Part shown: piece by piece, positions 26,473-35,897 of the stretch | How positions within the stretch are numbered: position 1 is the stretch's first letter | Layout: the number at the start of each line of letters is the position of its first letter | Assembly (NCBI RefSeq): GCF_900105185.1 | Contig: NZ_FNTJ01000001.1 | Coordinates: forward strand, 3,616,501 to 3,680,500 | Source of the DNA: Pseudomonas saponiphila | GTDB lineage: Bacteria > Pseudomonadota > Gammaproteobacteria > Pseudomonadales > Pseudomonadaceae | Length of the DNA stretch: 64,000 nt | Direction: 5' to 3' | Notes under the pieces: model-generated | Told to the model about the DNA's origin: nothing | Databases searched by the model: none | What the model saw: the letters and a program-made list of their open reading frames with translations, nothing else | Made by a program: the position numbers and the translations under genes

Positions 26473-26766
26473 GTGGCAGCGAAGAACTCATTGGCAGCGG
26501 CGATTCGGACGGTAAGGAAGGCGCGTGGTTTGAGCCAGGAAGCGTTCTCCAACGTGTCCAGTCGCACCTACATGAGCACGCTGGAGCGCGACCTGAAAAG
26601 CCCAACCATCCAGAAGCTGGCCGATCTGTGCGAGGTCATGGAAGTGCATCCGCTCACGCTGCTCACATTGGCTTATGCCGGTGACAGCACCCGCGAAGCT
26701 GATGAATTGCTGGCACAGGTGCGCCAGGAACTCAGGGCGATATTGGAAGAGCCCGACACGCCTTAG
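26473..26766 (+). CDS. XRE-family transcriptional regulator
   Basis: A 97-residue Cro/CI-type regulator. 'LAAAIRTVRKARGLSQEAFS' then 'RTYMSTLERDLKSPTIQKLA' is a clean XRE helix-turn-helix, followed by a dimerisation helix rich in E and L. The start is taken as GTG at 26473 (GTGGCAGCGAAG). It is the only plus-strand gene in the ICE maintenance block and is divergent from DUF2958. Small XRE proteins in such elements often keep transfer or excision genes silent; the targets here are unknown. Confidence 0.85.
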   Translation: MAAKNSLAAAIRTVRKARGLSQEAFSNVSSRTYMSTLERDLKSPTIQKLADLCEVMEVHPLTLLTLAYAGDSTREADELLAQVRQELRAILEEPDTP

Positions 26767-27078
26767 CGCGTTGGCGTGTGGTACTGAATTGCAGCAAGCG
26801 GAGCGCGCAGCGCCGCAGGCGCGAAGGCGTGAGGGATTGAAGCCGGATGGCCGTGACGGCTTGCCGGCACGGGGCGAAGCCCGAAAGCCCGGCGGCGCTT
26901 ACAGCGCCGACACGCCACACACCGCTCGTTGACACGGATTGCGAGCCACAAGGCACGCATGCAGGCCCGCCGTGACGGGCGTATCCAGCACGCGGCAGCA
27001 GCAGAAATCCTGCGCGTGCGGTGCTGCGATCAGCAGCATCGCGCCCCGCCGCAGTGGGCGGGACGCGGTAAGCGGCTG
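26767..27078. other. 312-bp intergenic stretch containing one copy of a dispersed GC-rich motif
   Basis: No gene is supported. At 26794-26810 lies GCAAGCGGAGCGCGCAG, identical to 36607-36623 and one base different from 31758-31774. Palindromic GC-rich text follows. The region separates convergent XRE and DUF736 genes. Confidence 0.45.
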
Positions 27079-27393
27079 TCAGGCCGCCTTCGGCTTGTTG
27101 CGCGACCAGATCAGGTCGTGCGTGCCGTCCTCGTTCTCGATCAGGCGGGCATAGACCGTCGCCGGGAACGAAGGGTCGTCGATGGATACGGACAGGTATT
27201 CCCGCCCGGCCTCGCTGGTCTTCTTCCACGCTGCGCCGACTTCGTGGCCAGCCGCTTGCAGGTGGAAGTCGGGGGCGTTCTCGGTGTCGCCCTTGTCGTT
27301 GGGAACCAGCTTGACCTTGACGTTGAGCGTCAGGGTGCGAAGCGTGCCGGTGAAGCCGTCTTTCTCTGCGGTGAAGGTGCCGATGTTAGCCAT
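27079..27393 (-). CDS. DUF736 protein
   Basis: A 104-residue protein. '[20 protein letters not shown]' opens it, and '[20 protein letters not shown]' is near the end; both are diagnostic of DUF736, a small beta-rich family carried by many conjugative elements. The start at 27393 has AGGAGAAAC upstream. The function is not established. Its conservation among ICE backbones suggests a maintenance or single-strand-DNA-related role, but this is conjecture. Confidence 0.9.
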   Translation of the reverse strand: MANIGTFTAEKDGFTGTLRTLTLNVKVKLVPNDKGDTENAPDFHLQAAGHEVGAAWKKTSEAGREYLSVSIDDPSFPATVYARLIENEDGTHDLIWSRNKPKAA

Positions 27394-28168
27394 GATGTTT
27401 CTCCTTTCGGGTTGAACAAGGTCGCGCCAGTGCGTCCTTGTTGTGATCCGGCCGGCGGGGGATGGGCTGGTCGCACCGCACAGCGGTCGCAACAACGTGG
27501 AGAACCTGGAAGCGAAAAGAATTTGTCCCGCGAGGAATGCGCGCAGCGCAGGGGAAATTGTTTTCGCTGCAAGGTTGCGGCCATCAAGCACAAGGCGCAG
27601 CCGCGCCACCGCCAGGATTCACAACAAGACAAGGACGCACAGGCCGCCCGCTCCCGAATGGAGACGTGGCCAACTCGGCATCCCCGCGTGACGGCTGCAC
27701 CGGCTTGCGCCCTGACGCGGGCCAGGTCAATGCCCCGACGACAAGGCCAGAGCGCCCCTGCCGCAGCTCACGGCCACATACTGAGGCGTGGTGTGGAAGC
27801 TCCATAGAAGCGAGGCTGGGCGGCGTGTCGGTGAACCGTCTTTCGTGACGTACAGACAACGAACCGCCAGCGTCGGGGACGGCACGCTTTCGTGCAACCT
27901 GCCGCAGCAAGCCGGGGCGTAGCCACACCAGCCCCGCCCATTGCGGCGGGGCTCGGTCGAATCGTTGGCGGCGCGATGCGCCGCCACACTTGCTGGCTTC
28001 GTGGATTTCGCGCACGAGCGCCCTTGTGCGTGGCCCCATCGCCGCCTGTCCGAAGGCGGCGATGGGGCGTTTTGGCTTTGAGCAGTGAAACCGGGCGCGG
28101 CCACCGCCGCGCCCGGAGTTTTCGACCACCGGCCCCAAGGCGGCACGGCTTGGGGCCGGTGCGGCTCG
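27394..28168. other. 775-bp intergenic region without a supported gene, rich in hairpins
   Basis: Frames on both strands here are arginine- and proline-rich translations of GC-rich DNA with no family-like sequence, so no gene is called. The right half holds five perfect inverted repeats (separate entry). The left half (27394-27900) includes the likely DUF736 promoter and shows nothing else recognisable. Confidence 0.5.
27930..28161. repeat. Row of five perfect hairpins
   Basis: Exact stems: 27930-27938/27945-27953 (9 bp), 27966-27974/27978-27986 (9 bp, GAT loop), 28033-28046/28055-28068 (14 bp), 28091-28100/28107-28116 (10 bp) and 28127-28139/28149-28161 (13 bp). The third and fourth are followed on the plus strand by short T-rich runs (GTTTTGG, AGTTTTCG), terminator-like but weak. 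The fifth lies just beyond the stop of the small gene at 28169. Loops and stems differ in sequence, so this is a cluster of structures, not copies of one repeat. Confidence 0.65.
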
Positions 28169-28378
28169 TTATTCCTTGGTTTCGATGATCCACCACACGG
28201 CGCGCGGCAAGGCGCGGCCCGTGAGGGGATGCAGATCGGTCAGGTCGGCGCGGGCCGTCCAGCCACGCGGCGGACGGTAGCCGCGCACGTCGCCGTCGCC
28301 GTGCCAGCGGCGGGCGCGCACCGTGCCGGAGGCATAGGTCGCAGCTATGCGGGGGCGGTTTGCGGGTTGGTGGGTCAT
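28169..28378 (-). CDS. Small conserved-looking ICE protein of unknown function
   Basis: A 69-residue basic protein beginning 'MTHQPANRPRIAATYASGTV' and containing 'WTARADLTDLHPLTGRALPR' before a hydrophobic end 'AVWWIIETKE'. I do not recognise a domain. It lies between the ParB-like gene and the hairpin row in the same direction as its neighbours, 61 bp from the ParB stop. The aromatic-rich C-terminus and lack of low-complexity text make it more credible than other short frames here. Confidence 0.6.
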   Translation of the reverse strand: MTHQPANRPRIAATYASGTVRARRWHGDGDVRGYRPPRGWTARADLTDLHPLTGRALPRAVWWIIETKE

Positions 28379-28439
28379 GGCAGGCATCCTCAACATGAAG
28401 CGCCCCGGCCGGAACCGGGGCGCTATCTACGGTGCGAAG

Positions 28440-30509
28440 TCACGCGGCCAAAGCCTCGGCCTGCGGCTGGTCATCCGCCACGGCGGCCACTTCTTCCTGT
28501 GCTTCGGCTTCGCCATCCGCCGGCGCGTCCTGCCCGGTCTGCTGCGGGCCTTCGGAGCGGAAGATGGCGGGCATCCAGCCGGTGCCAGCGGCCAGCCGTT
28601 CGGCTTCGCTGGCAATGTCGCCCTTCTTCAACTTCGCCAGTCGGGTGACGTGCGAGGGCGCGAACCCGCCAACGGCTTCCAGAATCGCGGCCTTCGGCAC
28701 ATGCCGGAAGTAACCCTCATTGGTGGGCTGCCACCACGCGGCCATATCCAGCCCCACGGCCTGCGCCAGTTCCGCGCCGGGCTGGTGCGGCGTGGCGCGA
28801 GGCGTCACCACGTCCACCGTGGAAGCTAAGCACACGGCCAACAGCCGCACCAGTTCATCCTGTGATTTCGCCAGCAGCGCGGCGAACAGTTCGGCGCTGT
28901 CCTCCGGCAAGGTTTCGCCTGCCACCTGTTGCAGTTCGCGCAGCGCCACGGCGGCGGGTGATTCCGGCCAGTCCGGGGCCATGCCTTCCAGCCGGTCTTG
29001 CACCGTGAGGCGCACACCCAGCGGCAGGTCGTGCCCGTAGTGCCTTTCCTGCAAGACGGTCTGCACCATGCCATGCACCACGGCGGCCAGCGCTGCTTGC
29101 GGATGCCGTGCAACTTCGATTTGCAGCGCAGCGGTACGGTGCGCGCTCAACCGCTGCGCCAGTCGGTCAGACATGGCGGCGGTCTTGGGCTGCTCGTCGT
29201 CCTCGCCTGCGTCCTCGTTCGCGGCTTCGCCTTCGCTGCCGAAACCCTGCCGCAGCCGCTCCAGCGTGCGCAGTGCCTTGGCCTCCGCTTCGCGCAGCAG
29301 CCCGCGATGAATCGCGGCCTGCCCGTCGCGGTCGATGGTGACAATGGCACCGGCTGCGGCCTTCACGTTGGCCGCATAGTCCAGCAAGCCATCTTCCAGC
29401 GCCTGCAACTGCTCGCCCAGGCGTTCGCCTTCTTCCTGCAAGGCATCGGCCTTTTCCTCGTCCTCGTCGTCCAGCGCGGCATCCACCGCCTCGGCCAGTT
29501 CGTGCAGCTTGGTTTGCAGCTTCTCGATGCGCTGCGCGTCGCGCTTGTTCGGACTGCGGCGTTCCCTTGGCGCACGCTGGAAGGCTTGCAGATCGGCATG
29601 GGTCATGCCCGGCGTGGCATCCACCCACGCCCAGCCCTCGGCCTGCACCTTGGCGGCGATACCTGCCAGCTTGTCCTGCGCCAGCCGTTCCAGCAGTGCG
29701 GCATCGGTCAGATACACGCCTTTGTCGCCCTCCGCGAACAGGTCGCGGCGGATGCCACCGCCTTCCTGCTCGTAGCCGTCCAGCCCGACAAAGCGCACCA
29801 GCGGATGCCGGTAGGCGTCGATTTCGCGTTCGGTCAGGCGGTCGCGCAGGTTGTGCGGGCCGCGCTGCCATGTGGGCGCATCGTAGAACGCGGCTTCCTG
29901 CGCAGCATGGTCGTCGGTGATGGCGAGGGCCATCAACTGGTCAAGGCTCACGGCCTCGGCCCGGTAGTCGGCCAGCAGGCGCGGCGACACGTTGGCGAGT
30001 TTCAGACGGCGCTGCACCACCAGCGGCGTGACGCTGAAATCCGCTGCAATGTCCTCGATGCTGCGGCCTTCGGCCACGAGCGCGGCGAACGCCTCGAACT
30101 GGTCGGCGGGGTGCATGGCTTCGCGCTGCACGTTCTCGGTGAGGCTGGCCGTGCGGGCGGTGCCATCGGCCACCAGCAGGCAAGGCACCTCCCATTCCTT
30201 GCTAATGCGGTGCTTTTTCGCCAGCAGCTTCAACGCTGCGAGGCGACGGTCACCGGCCACGACCTCGTAATGCTCGCCATCGGCGGCGGCAATCACGATG
30301 AGGTTTTGCAGCAGGCCGACACGCTGGATGCTGGCGGCGAGTTCGGGAATGGACATGCGCGGGGTCTTGCGCACGTTGCGGCCAGTGGGACGCGACACCA
30401 GCCGCGACAGCGGAACCAGAATCAGGTTCTTGGTCGGATCAGCGGCTTCCAGCGGGATAGCGGCGGCGGTGTTGATGGCGCGGGCTTCGGTTTGGGTAAC
30501 GGCGTTCAT
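28440..30509 (-). CDS. parB: ParB/RepB/Spo0J-like nuclease-domain protein, large form
   Basis: A 689-residue protein. The N-terminal ParB domain includes 'NVRKTPRMSIPELAASIQRV', 'YEVVAGDRRLAALKLLAKKH' and 'TASLTENVQREAMHPADQFE', followed by an HTH ('IEDIAADFSVTPLVVQRRLK'). The long C-terminal extension has acidic coiled-coil segments (residues about 355-420) and a distal helical region. Canonical ParB proteins are about 300 residues; this enlarged type is usual in Tn4371-like elements and some plasmids. AGGAG lies nine bases before the ATG at 30509. It probably serves stability; it need not pair with the ParA at 22.6 kb. Confidence 0.9.
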   Translation of the reverse strand: MNAVTQTEARAINTAAAIPLEAADPTKNLILVPLSRLVSRPTGRNVRKTPRMSIPELAASIQRVGLLQNLIVIAAADGEHYEVVAGDRRLAALKLLAKKHRISKEWEVPCLLVADGTARTASLTENVQREAMHPADQFEAFAALVAEGRSIEDIAADFSVTPLVVQRRLKLANVSPRLLADYRAEAVSLDQLMALAITDDHAAQEAAFYDAPTWQRGPHNLRDRLTEREIDAYRHPLVRFVGLDGYEQEGGGIRRDLFAEGDKGVYLTDAALLERLAQDKLAGIAAKVQAEGWAWVDATPGMTHADLQAFQRAPRERRSPNKRDAQRIEKLQTKLHELAEAVDAALDDEDEEKADALQEEGERLGEQLQALEDGLLDYAANVKAAAGAIVTIDRDGQAAIHRGLLREAEAKALRTLERLRQGFGSEGEAANEDAGEDDEQPKTAAMSDRLAQRLSAHRTAALQIEVARHPQAALAAVVHGMVQTVLQERHYGHDLPLGVRLTVQDRLEGMAPDWPESPAAVALRELQQVAGETLPEDSAELFAALLAKSQDELVRLLAVCLASTVDVVTPRATPHQPGAELAQAVGLDMAAWWQPTNEGYFRHVPKAAILEAVGGFAPSHVTRLAKLKKGDIASEAERLAAGTGWMPAIFRSEGPQQTGQDAPADGEAEAQEEVAAVADDQPQAEALAA

Positions 30510-30589
30510 GGTGATAACTCCTATCGGTTCAGGGATGCAGCAGCGAAGAAAGCGACAAGGGCTGCTGCCTGCCCCTGCCGCGTGGGGAT

Positions 30590-31417
30590 TCAGGCTTTCA
30601 ACTGGCGCATGCCATCGGCCAGCAGCCAGAGGGCGCGATTTAGTCGGATGTTTTGGTCGATGCCCTGCACCGGGCGGGTTTGCTGTCGGCGCCCGTTGGC
30701 GCTGCGGCCACGCAGCCCGCCTTGGGTCAGGTTTTCTTGGGTGCGGTTGAACACGCTCCACAGGTCGGGGCGGCGGTCGTCGAAGCGGCGCGGCATCAGG
30801 ATTTGCGATTCCGTGATGGGCGCGGGCTTGTCGGGGTCGTCGTACTTGAGGGCGAGCGCGGCGCGGGCGAACACTTCGGATTCGCCATCGTCCAAGGTGA
30901 TGCCGCGCATGGCATCGCGCGATTCCTTCACCCGATCGAAACCGCTCAAGACTTCGTAAGCCCCCTCAATGACCAGACCGGCCACGTCGCCTTTATGGGG
31001 CACTCGCACATCGGCCACGGTGTTGCCGCAGACAAGGCCATTGCTGCACACGAACCGGAACATTCCGGCCAGCATCTGATAGCTGCTGGTGCCGTCGTGC
31101 GAGTTCAGCAGCACGATTTCGTTGGCCTCCGCGCCGTTGATCTGGCTGGCATGGCGCAAGCGAATCATGTGTTTGGTGTGCTCGCGCTTGCCTTCGTCGC
31201 GCACGCGGGTTTGCGTCACCATGAAAGGCTGGAAGCCTTCTTTGCGAAGCTCGGTCAGCACGGCGGCGGTGGGGATATAGGCGTACCGCTGCGAACGGCT
31301 CTCGTGCGGGGCATCCGCGAAGATGGACGGGGCCACGCGGTGAATCTGGTCGTCGGACAGCGGGTAATCGCTGCGCAGCGAGGGGGAGCGGAAAGCGAAA
31401 CGGGATGCGAGTTGCAT
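30590..31417 (-). CDS. DUF932 protein (phage/plasmid-like TIGR03299-type)
   Basis: A 275-residue protein. 'SQRYAYIPTAAVLTELRKEG' , 'HTKHMIRLRHASQINGAEAN' and 'FRFVCSNGLVCGNTVADVRV' are the DUF932 core shared with phage and plasmid proteins. The start at 31417 follows CAGGAGAAAGACC on the minus strand. DUF932 and the ParB-like protein form a standard pair in this ICE family. The molecular role is unknown; an anti-restriction or DNA-handling role is sometimes proposed. Confidence 0.88.
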   Translation of the reverse strand: MQLASRFAFRSPSLRSDYPLSDDQIHRVAPSIFADAPHESRSQRYAYIPTAAVLTELRKEGFQPFMVTQTRVRDEGKREHTKHMIRLRHASQINGAEANEIVLLNSHDGTSSYQMLAGMFRFVCSNGLVCGNTVADVRVPHKGDVAGLVIEGAYEVLSGFDRVKESRDAMRGITLDDGESEVFARAALALKYDDPDKPAPITESQILMPRRFDDRRPDLWSVFNRTQENLTQGGLRGRSANGRRQQTRPVQGIDQNIRLNRALWLLADGMRQLKA

Positions 31418-31962
31418 GGTCTTTCTCCTGACAAAAGAGGTTTGCTGTTCACACCGCACACCGGATTTCTAGATTCGGAGCCCAGCCTTTCGGCTGTTTG
31501 GTGCGGTCGGCACGAGGAACCCGGTTGGCCCTGTTGCCACCGTCTTTCCTGAGTTCATCGCCCGCGCCCAAAGGAGCGCGCGGACGGGGGCCGTCAAGGA
31601 GCCAAGCGCAGGGTTGGTGCGGCCCGCAGGCGCAGCCGAGGACACGGCCCTGCGCGCCTTGACGGCACACGGTCGCGGGCTACGGTCGCGGGTAAGGTGA
31701 TGAAGTCAGGGGAGACGGCTGGACAAGGCAACGGCCATCCCTTTGTGCTGACCGCACGCAAGCGAAGCGCGCAGGCCCGAAGCTGGAAGCCGGGCCGTAG
31801 GCGTCAGCGATGCGGAAGGCTGGCGAAGCCAGTCCCGCCAGGGATGAGCGACTAGCGAACCTGGAGCAGCGCGATCCGCGAAGCGGAGACGCAAGAGGAC
31901 TCTTCGTTTACCATTTGTTTCGCAAGCAAATGATGGGAAAGCAAGAACACGGAGATATAGAG
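31418..31962. other. 545-bp intergenic region with a 55-bp repeat copy
   Basis: No supported gene. A 55-bp segment at 31758-31812 matches 36607-36661 at about 45 of 55 positions, with a variable middle flanked by CCCG/CGGG arms. The GC content drops after about 31900, where the AT-richer RloC-like gene begins; GGAG at 31951 serves its start at 31963. Confidence 0.5.
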
Positions 31963-33349
31963 ATGATTGTCTGCATCAACCGCCTCAAACAGTTCGGAAT
32001 CTTCAGCGACTTCAATGGAACGAAGATCCAAAAGTTCGGCCGGTACAACCTGGTCTATGGTTGGAATGGAACAGGCAAGTCAACGTTATCGAATCTATTC
32101 TCTTGCTTTGAGCTTCGCTCGATGGTTCCCCGCTTCAGCACGGGCCAATTTTCAGTAGTTCTGGAGGATGGCTCAACGATCACGGAATCCACACTCCACT
32201 CATCCCAATTGAATATTCATGTTTTCAATCAACGCTTCGTGCATGAGAACATTGATTGGGACAAATCCGTAAAGAGCATCCTTCTTATTGCGAAAGAGAA
32301 GATTGATGACTTGCAGAAGCTGGAGAAGCTGAAGAGCGAGCTTCAGTCGAAAAAGAAGGCTCACGACGACAAGCAAAGCGATATCAAGAAGCAGCGTGAG
32401 GCATTAGAGAAGTTCCTGACCAATGCTGCCAAGAAAATGAAGCTTGGACTTCAGGCGATTGATACGAGCGACAGTTATTACTTGAATTACGACCGCCGCA
32501 AGCTCTTCAACTTCATACAGAATAACGGCGAGACAATTATCAAGGCGGAGTCGGTTCTTCCAGATGAGAGGGTTATCGACCTTACGAATGCCGCCAAGCC
32601 AGATCAGCTTCCAAGCATTGCTTTCGCCTCAACGGCCATTGAGCCGGACTACTTTAAGAAAGCGGCGGGCCGCATCAGAGATTTGATTGGGACTACGGCG
32701 GTCAATCAAGCAATCCAGCGGCTGACCGATAACCCGGAAATCCGCGAATGGGTTCAAGCAGGCTTGGAAATCCATAAAAACCACGACTCGCAATCCTGCG
32801 AGTTCTGCGGCTCTCCGTTCGCCCAGCTTCGTGCCGAGGCGCTTGCTGCCCACTTCAGCAAGGAGTTCACGGAGTTTCAGAGCCGACTTCAGAACGCGGC
32901 GACATGGATTGAATCTCAAGGCGCTCCAGCTAATCAGTTTCCCGCATCGACCGAGTTTTATAAAGAACTATCGGCCGAGGCAGAGAAGCTTCAAAAGGAC
33001 TACGCAACTGCTGCTGAAAAGATCGACCAGCAAATCGACGCCTGGCGGGAAGCCCTGAAGGCCAAGATCACAGACCCTGGGAAGACAGACATTCAGATCT
33101 CGGATGTGGTTGAAGACGATGTCACCAATTTCAATGACATCCTGAAATCGATTGTTGCTCTCGTTGGAAAGCACAACAATAAGACTTCAAATTTCAAATC
33201 TGAGACCTCAAAAAGCAAGGTGGCACTGGAGCTTCACTTTGCTGCGGCTGAGGTGCAAGAGTTTGACTATGCTGGAAGTGAGAAGAAGTGCAATGACCTT
33301 GAGTCAGAAGCAAAGAACGACCATAAGGAAATTGAAAAAATTAGTCTAG
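31963..33349 (+). pseudogene. RloC-like ATPase/anticodon-nuclease candidate, 5' part (split by an IS)
   Basis: The 5' 462 codons of a gene cut by the IS at 33350. It contains Walker A GWNGTGKS (residues 33-40), a long coiled-coil segment (about 105-160), and a CEFCG zinc-hook-type motif (C279, C282). These are features of the AAA_13 family, which includes the tRNA-cutting nucleases PrrC and RloC. Removing the IS and one CTAG copy joins codon 463 to the 3' part at 34915 without a frameshift, restoring a 767-residue protein, the size of RloC. As it stands translation runs a few codons into the IS and stops. The start at 31963 has GGAG eight bases upstream. DNA is AT-richer than the ICE core. 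Confidence 0.8.
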
Positions 33350-34910
33350 CCCGGATTTCTCATGACCGCATAAACAAAAACGGCTGAAAGCCTTATGATT
33401 CTTGTCGCCAAACAAAGCCCCATAAGTCTTCAGCCGCGCACAAAATGCTACCAGAAAAACTCCACTTTTCACCCCTCTCTCGCCGCCTCGTCGAGGCCTC
33501 TTTCACCGGTGGTCACATCACCTCGGATGCGGGCTTGTTGCTGCTGCGCGAGGTCGACCGGCAACATGGCTTGACCCGCCGCCTGGCCAAAATCGTTCCC
33601 GATCGGCGTGATCCTGGGCGTGTCCAGCATGGACTGCAGACACTGCTCGCCCAGCGTATCTATGCACTGGCCGCCGGCTACGAGGATCTCAACGATCATG
33701 ACGGCCTGCGCCATGACTACGCGCTGCAGACTGCGGTCAACCGCCTGCAACCGCTGGCCGGCAAATCCACTCTGGGGCGCCTGGAACAGCAAGCCGATCG
33801 CGAAACGGTGGTGCAAGCCCATCGCCTGCTGTGGGAGCACTTCATCGCCCAGCATGACCAGGCGCCGGCTGAGATCGTGCTCGACTTCGATGCGACCGAT
33901 GTGCCGGTGCATGGTGATCAGGAAGGGCGCTTCTTCCATGGCTATTACGACCATTACTGCTTCCTGCCGCTCTATGTGTTCTGTGGTCGCCATCTGCTGG
34001 TGAGCTATTTGCGCCCGAGCAACATCGATGGCGCCCGACACAGTTGGGCCATCCTGGCACTGCTGGTCAAGTTCATTCGCCGCTTCTGGCCAGAGACCCG
34101 CATCGTGTTCCGCGGTGACGGCGGTTTTTGCCGACATCGCATGCTCGACTGGTGTGACCGCAAGCAGGTGGATTATGTGGTGGGTCTGGCCCGCAACACC
34201 CGCCTGCAGCGGATGGCGGCGCCGGCCATGCAAGCTGTCGCCGAGGCCTACCAAGAAACCGGGCAGAAGATGTCCGGCGTGTATCGCTTCCTCTATCAGG
34301 CCGGTAGTTGGCGTAGGCGCCGCCTGGTCGTGTCGCGCCTGGAACATGGCGAGCAGGGTGCCAATCCACGCTTCATCGTCGTGTCCCGCTTTGCCGAGGA
34401 TGCTGCCCAGCAGTACTACGAAGACTACTGCGGCCGTGGCGACATGGAGAATCGGATCAAGGACCAACAGTTGGATCTGTTCGCCGACCGCACCTCCAGC
34501 CCACGCTGGTGGACCAACCAGTGGCGGCTGATGCTGTCGGCCTTTGCCTATGTGCTGTTCGAACGGCTACGCGATCATCTCCAGGGCACCGCATTGGCGC
34601 GCATGAGCATCCATAACCTGCGCTTGAAACTGCTCAAGATCGGTGCGGTGATCATTCGCAACAGCCGGCGCATCCGCGTGCTGATCAGCGAGGCCTATCC
34701 GCATCAGGAACTCTTTGCGGGGCTGGTTGCCCGCCTCAAGCCGACCTGAACAGGCGGGCGCCCCCGGCCCGGCTCAATGGGGGAAAGGGGGCAGTGCGCC
34801 CCATACGCGGGAATTGAATAAAAAACGATCAATTTTTAGCGGTGGAAGGCAGGTTGTTGATACACCGAGGCTTCACCGGCCACGCCTGCCGGCCTCATGA
34901 GAAATCCGGG
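33350..34910 (+). mobile_element. Complete IS1380-family insertion sequence
   Basis: A 1561-bp element with perfect 16-bp terminal inverted repeats, CCCGGATTTCTCATGA at 33350-33365 and its reverse complement at 34895-34910. It is flanked by a 4-bp direct repeat CTAG (33346-33349 and 34911-34914), the target duplication. One transposase gene fills it. A subterminal hairpin (33381-33436, CGGCTGAA/TTCAGCCG arms with CTTATG/CATAAG) precedes the transposase and may block translation from outside transcripts. It is intact at both ends and so may be recent. Confidence 0.95.
33445..34749 (+). CDS. IS1380-family DDE transposase
   Basis: A 434-residue transposase. 'SFTGGHITSDAGLLLLREVD' and 'QRIYALAAGYEDLNDHDGLR' are the family's N-terminal hallmarks. 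Catalytic candidates are D in 'IVLDFDATDVPVHG', D in 'RIVFRGDGGFCRH' and E in 'YCGRGDMENRIKDQQLDLF'. All three regions are intact and the length is normal, so the enzyme is likely active. It reads in the same direction as the gene it interrupts. A 100-bp noncoding tail separates its stop from the right repeat. Confidence 0.95.
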   Translation: MLPEKLHFSPLSRRLVEASFTGGHITSDAGLLLLREVDRQHGLTRRLAKIVPDRRDPGRVQHGLQTLLAQRIYALAAGYEDLNDHDGLRHDYALQTAVNRLQPLAGKSTLGRLEQQADRETVVQAHRLLWEHFIAQHDQAPAEIVLDFDATDVPVHGDQEGRFFHGYYDHYCFLPLYVFCGRHLLVSYLRPSNIDGARHSWAILALLVKFIRRFWPETRIVFRGDGGFCRHRMLDWCDRKQVDYVVGLARNTRLQRMAAPAMQAVAEAYQETGQKMSGVYRFLYQAGSWRRRRLVVSRLEHGEQGANPRFIVVSRFAEDAAQQYYEDYCGRGDMENRIKDQQLDLFADRTSSPRWWTNQWRLMLSAFAYVLFERLRDHLQGTALARMSIHNLRLKLLKIGAVIIRNSRRIRVLISEAYPHQELFAGLVARLKPT

Positions 34911-34914
34911 CTAG

Positions 34915-35831
34915 AGGTCGGAGCCATAGAAGCGGCGCTCTCGAATGAAACGGTCGGGGCAAAGGAGTTCAATGACATCCTGCATCGCTTCATTGGCCGC
35001 TCTGAGCTTTGCCTGAACTTCAATCAGAAGAAGAAAGGCTATGAGATCATCAGAAACGGGGTTGGTGAGCACGATGGGAATTTGAGCGAAGGTGAGAAAA
35101 CTGCGATTGCATTTGTCTATTTCATCACGAAGCTCAAAGAAAATGGAAATAACATCAAGGATACGATCGTCGTCGTTGACGATCCGGTCTCAAGCTTTGA
35201 TTCTAATCACTTGTTTCACGCCTACTCGTTTTTGAGAACGCAATGCACTGAAGCCAAGCAACTTTTTGTGCTGACTCACAACTTCACTTACTTTAAGCTA
35301 GTGAGAGACTGGTTCACTGGCACCAATAGGAATCGAGTCAAAAAAGGCAACGCCGAGAATTGCTTCTTTTATCGCCTGGATGCGCCACCTGGCTCCCCTC
35401 GTCACTCCCTACTTGTGGATGCCGACGACTCACTCAAGAACTACGGTTCCGAGTACCACTATATCTTCAAGAAGCTCTACGAATATAGGGCGCACACAAC
35501 ACTCAATCGAGATGAGGCGTTCTTGACCGCCAACCTCGCCCGAAAGCTTGTTGAATCGTTTTTCACCTTCAAATATCCAAGGCGTCGAAGCGACATTAGT
35601 CAATTGATGGAGGCTGGCCTAAAAGATTGCACCATCACGACACCAGAGCTTAAAGAAAAAATCTACCGCTTTATCAATAAGTATTCACATAGCGACGTTA
35701 TTGAGATAACAGAGGAATCCGCAGAAAACTTGGCAGGCGAAAGCCACAGCGTCATCGGGAACATCTTCCAGTGGCTGGAAGAGGTGGACAAGAAACATTA
35801 CGACGAGATGATTCAGGTTGCGACGGCCTGA
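34915..35831 (+). pseudogene. RloC-like ATPase/anticodon-nuclease candidate, 3' part
   Basis: The 3' 305 codons (residues 463-767 of the rejoined protein). It carries the ABC signature LSEGEKTAIAF (519-529), Walker B TIVVVDDPVSSFDS (546-559) and H-loop LTHN (582-585), completing the ATPase begun before the IS. Downstream, 'LARKLVESFFTFKYP' gives R672 and E676, an RxxxE pair with the same spacing as R320/E324 of PrrC, and 'INKYSHSDV' gives H721. These could be the catalytic triad of the anticodon-nuclease domain. In the interrupted gene this part has no proper start, so it is probably not made. Confidence 0.78.
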
Positions 35832-35871
35832 GCATCAGGCCGCGAGGGCCATAGCTATGCCACCAGGCGCA

Positions 35872-35894
35872 GCAAAAAGGGGCCGAAGCCCCTT
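35872..35894 (-). terminator. Rho-independent terminator after radC
   Basis: On the minus strand AAGGGGC-TTCG-GCCCCTT is followed by TTT, a 7-bp stem with a stable TTCG loop. It lies directly after the radC stop at 35898 and, in the other direction, about 40 bp after the RloC-like stop, so it may serve both. Confidence 0.75.
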
Positions 35895-35897
35895 GGG

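Noticed and set aside
27584..28196. Several overlapping 140-180-codon minus-strand frames
   Set aside because: Three frames are open at once because of high GC; none resembles a protein family and the hairpin row runs through them.
28998..30959. A 653-codon open frame on the plus strand opposite the ParB-like and DUF932 genes
   Set aside because: It is antisense to two clear gene families and its translation is rich in Gly, Gln, Arg and His without any domain, as expected for the shadow of GC-rich genes.
33381..33436. attC-like recombination site in the IS leader
   Set aside because: The hairpin lacks attC core sequences and lies inside a well-bounded IS1380-family element; it is better read as a translational or transcriptional barrier.
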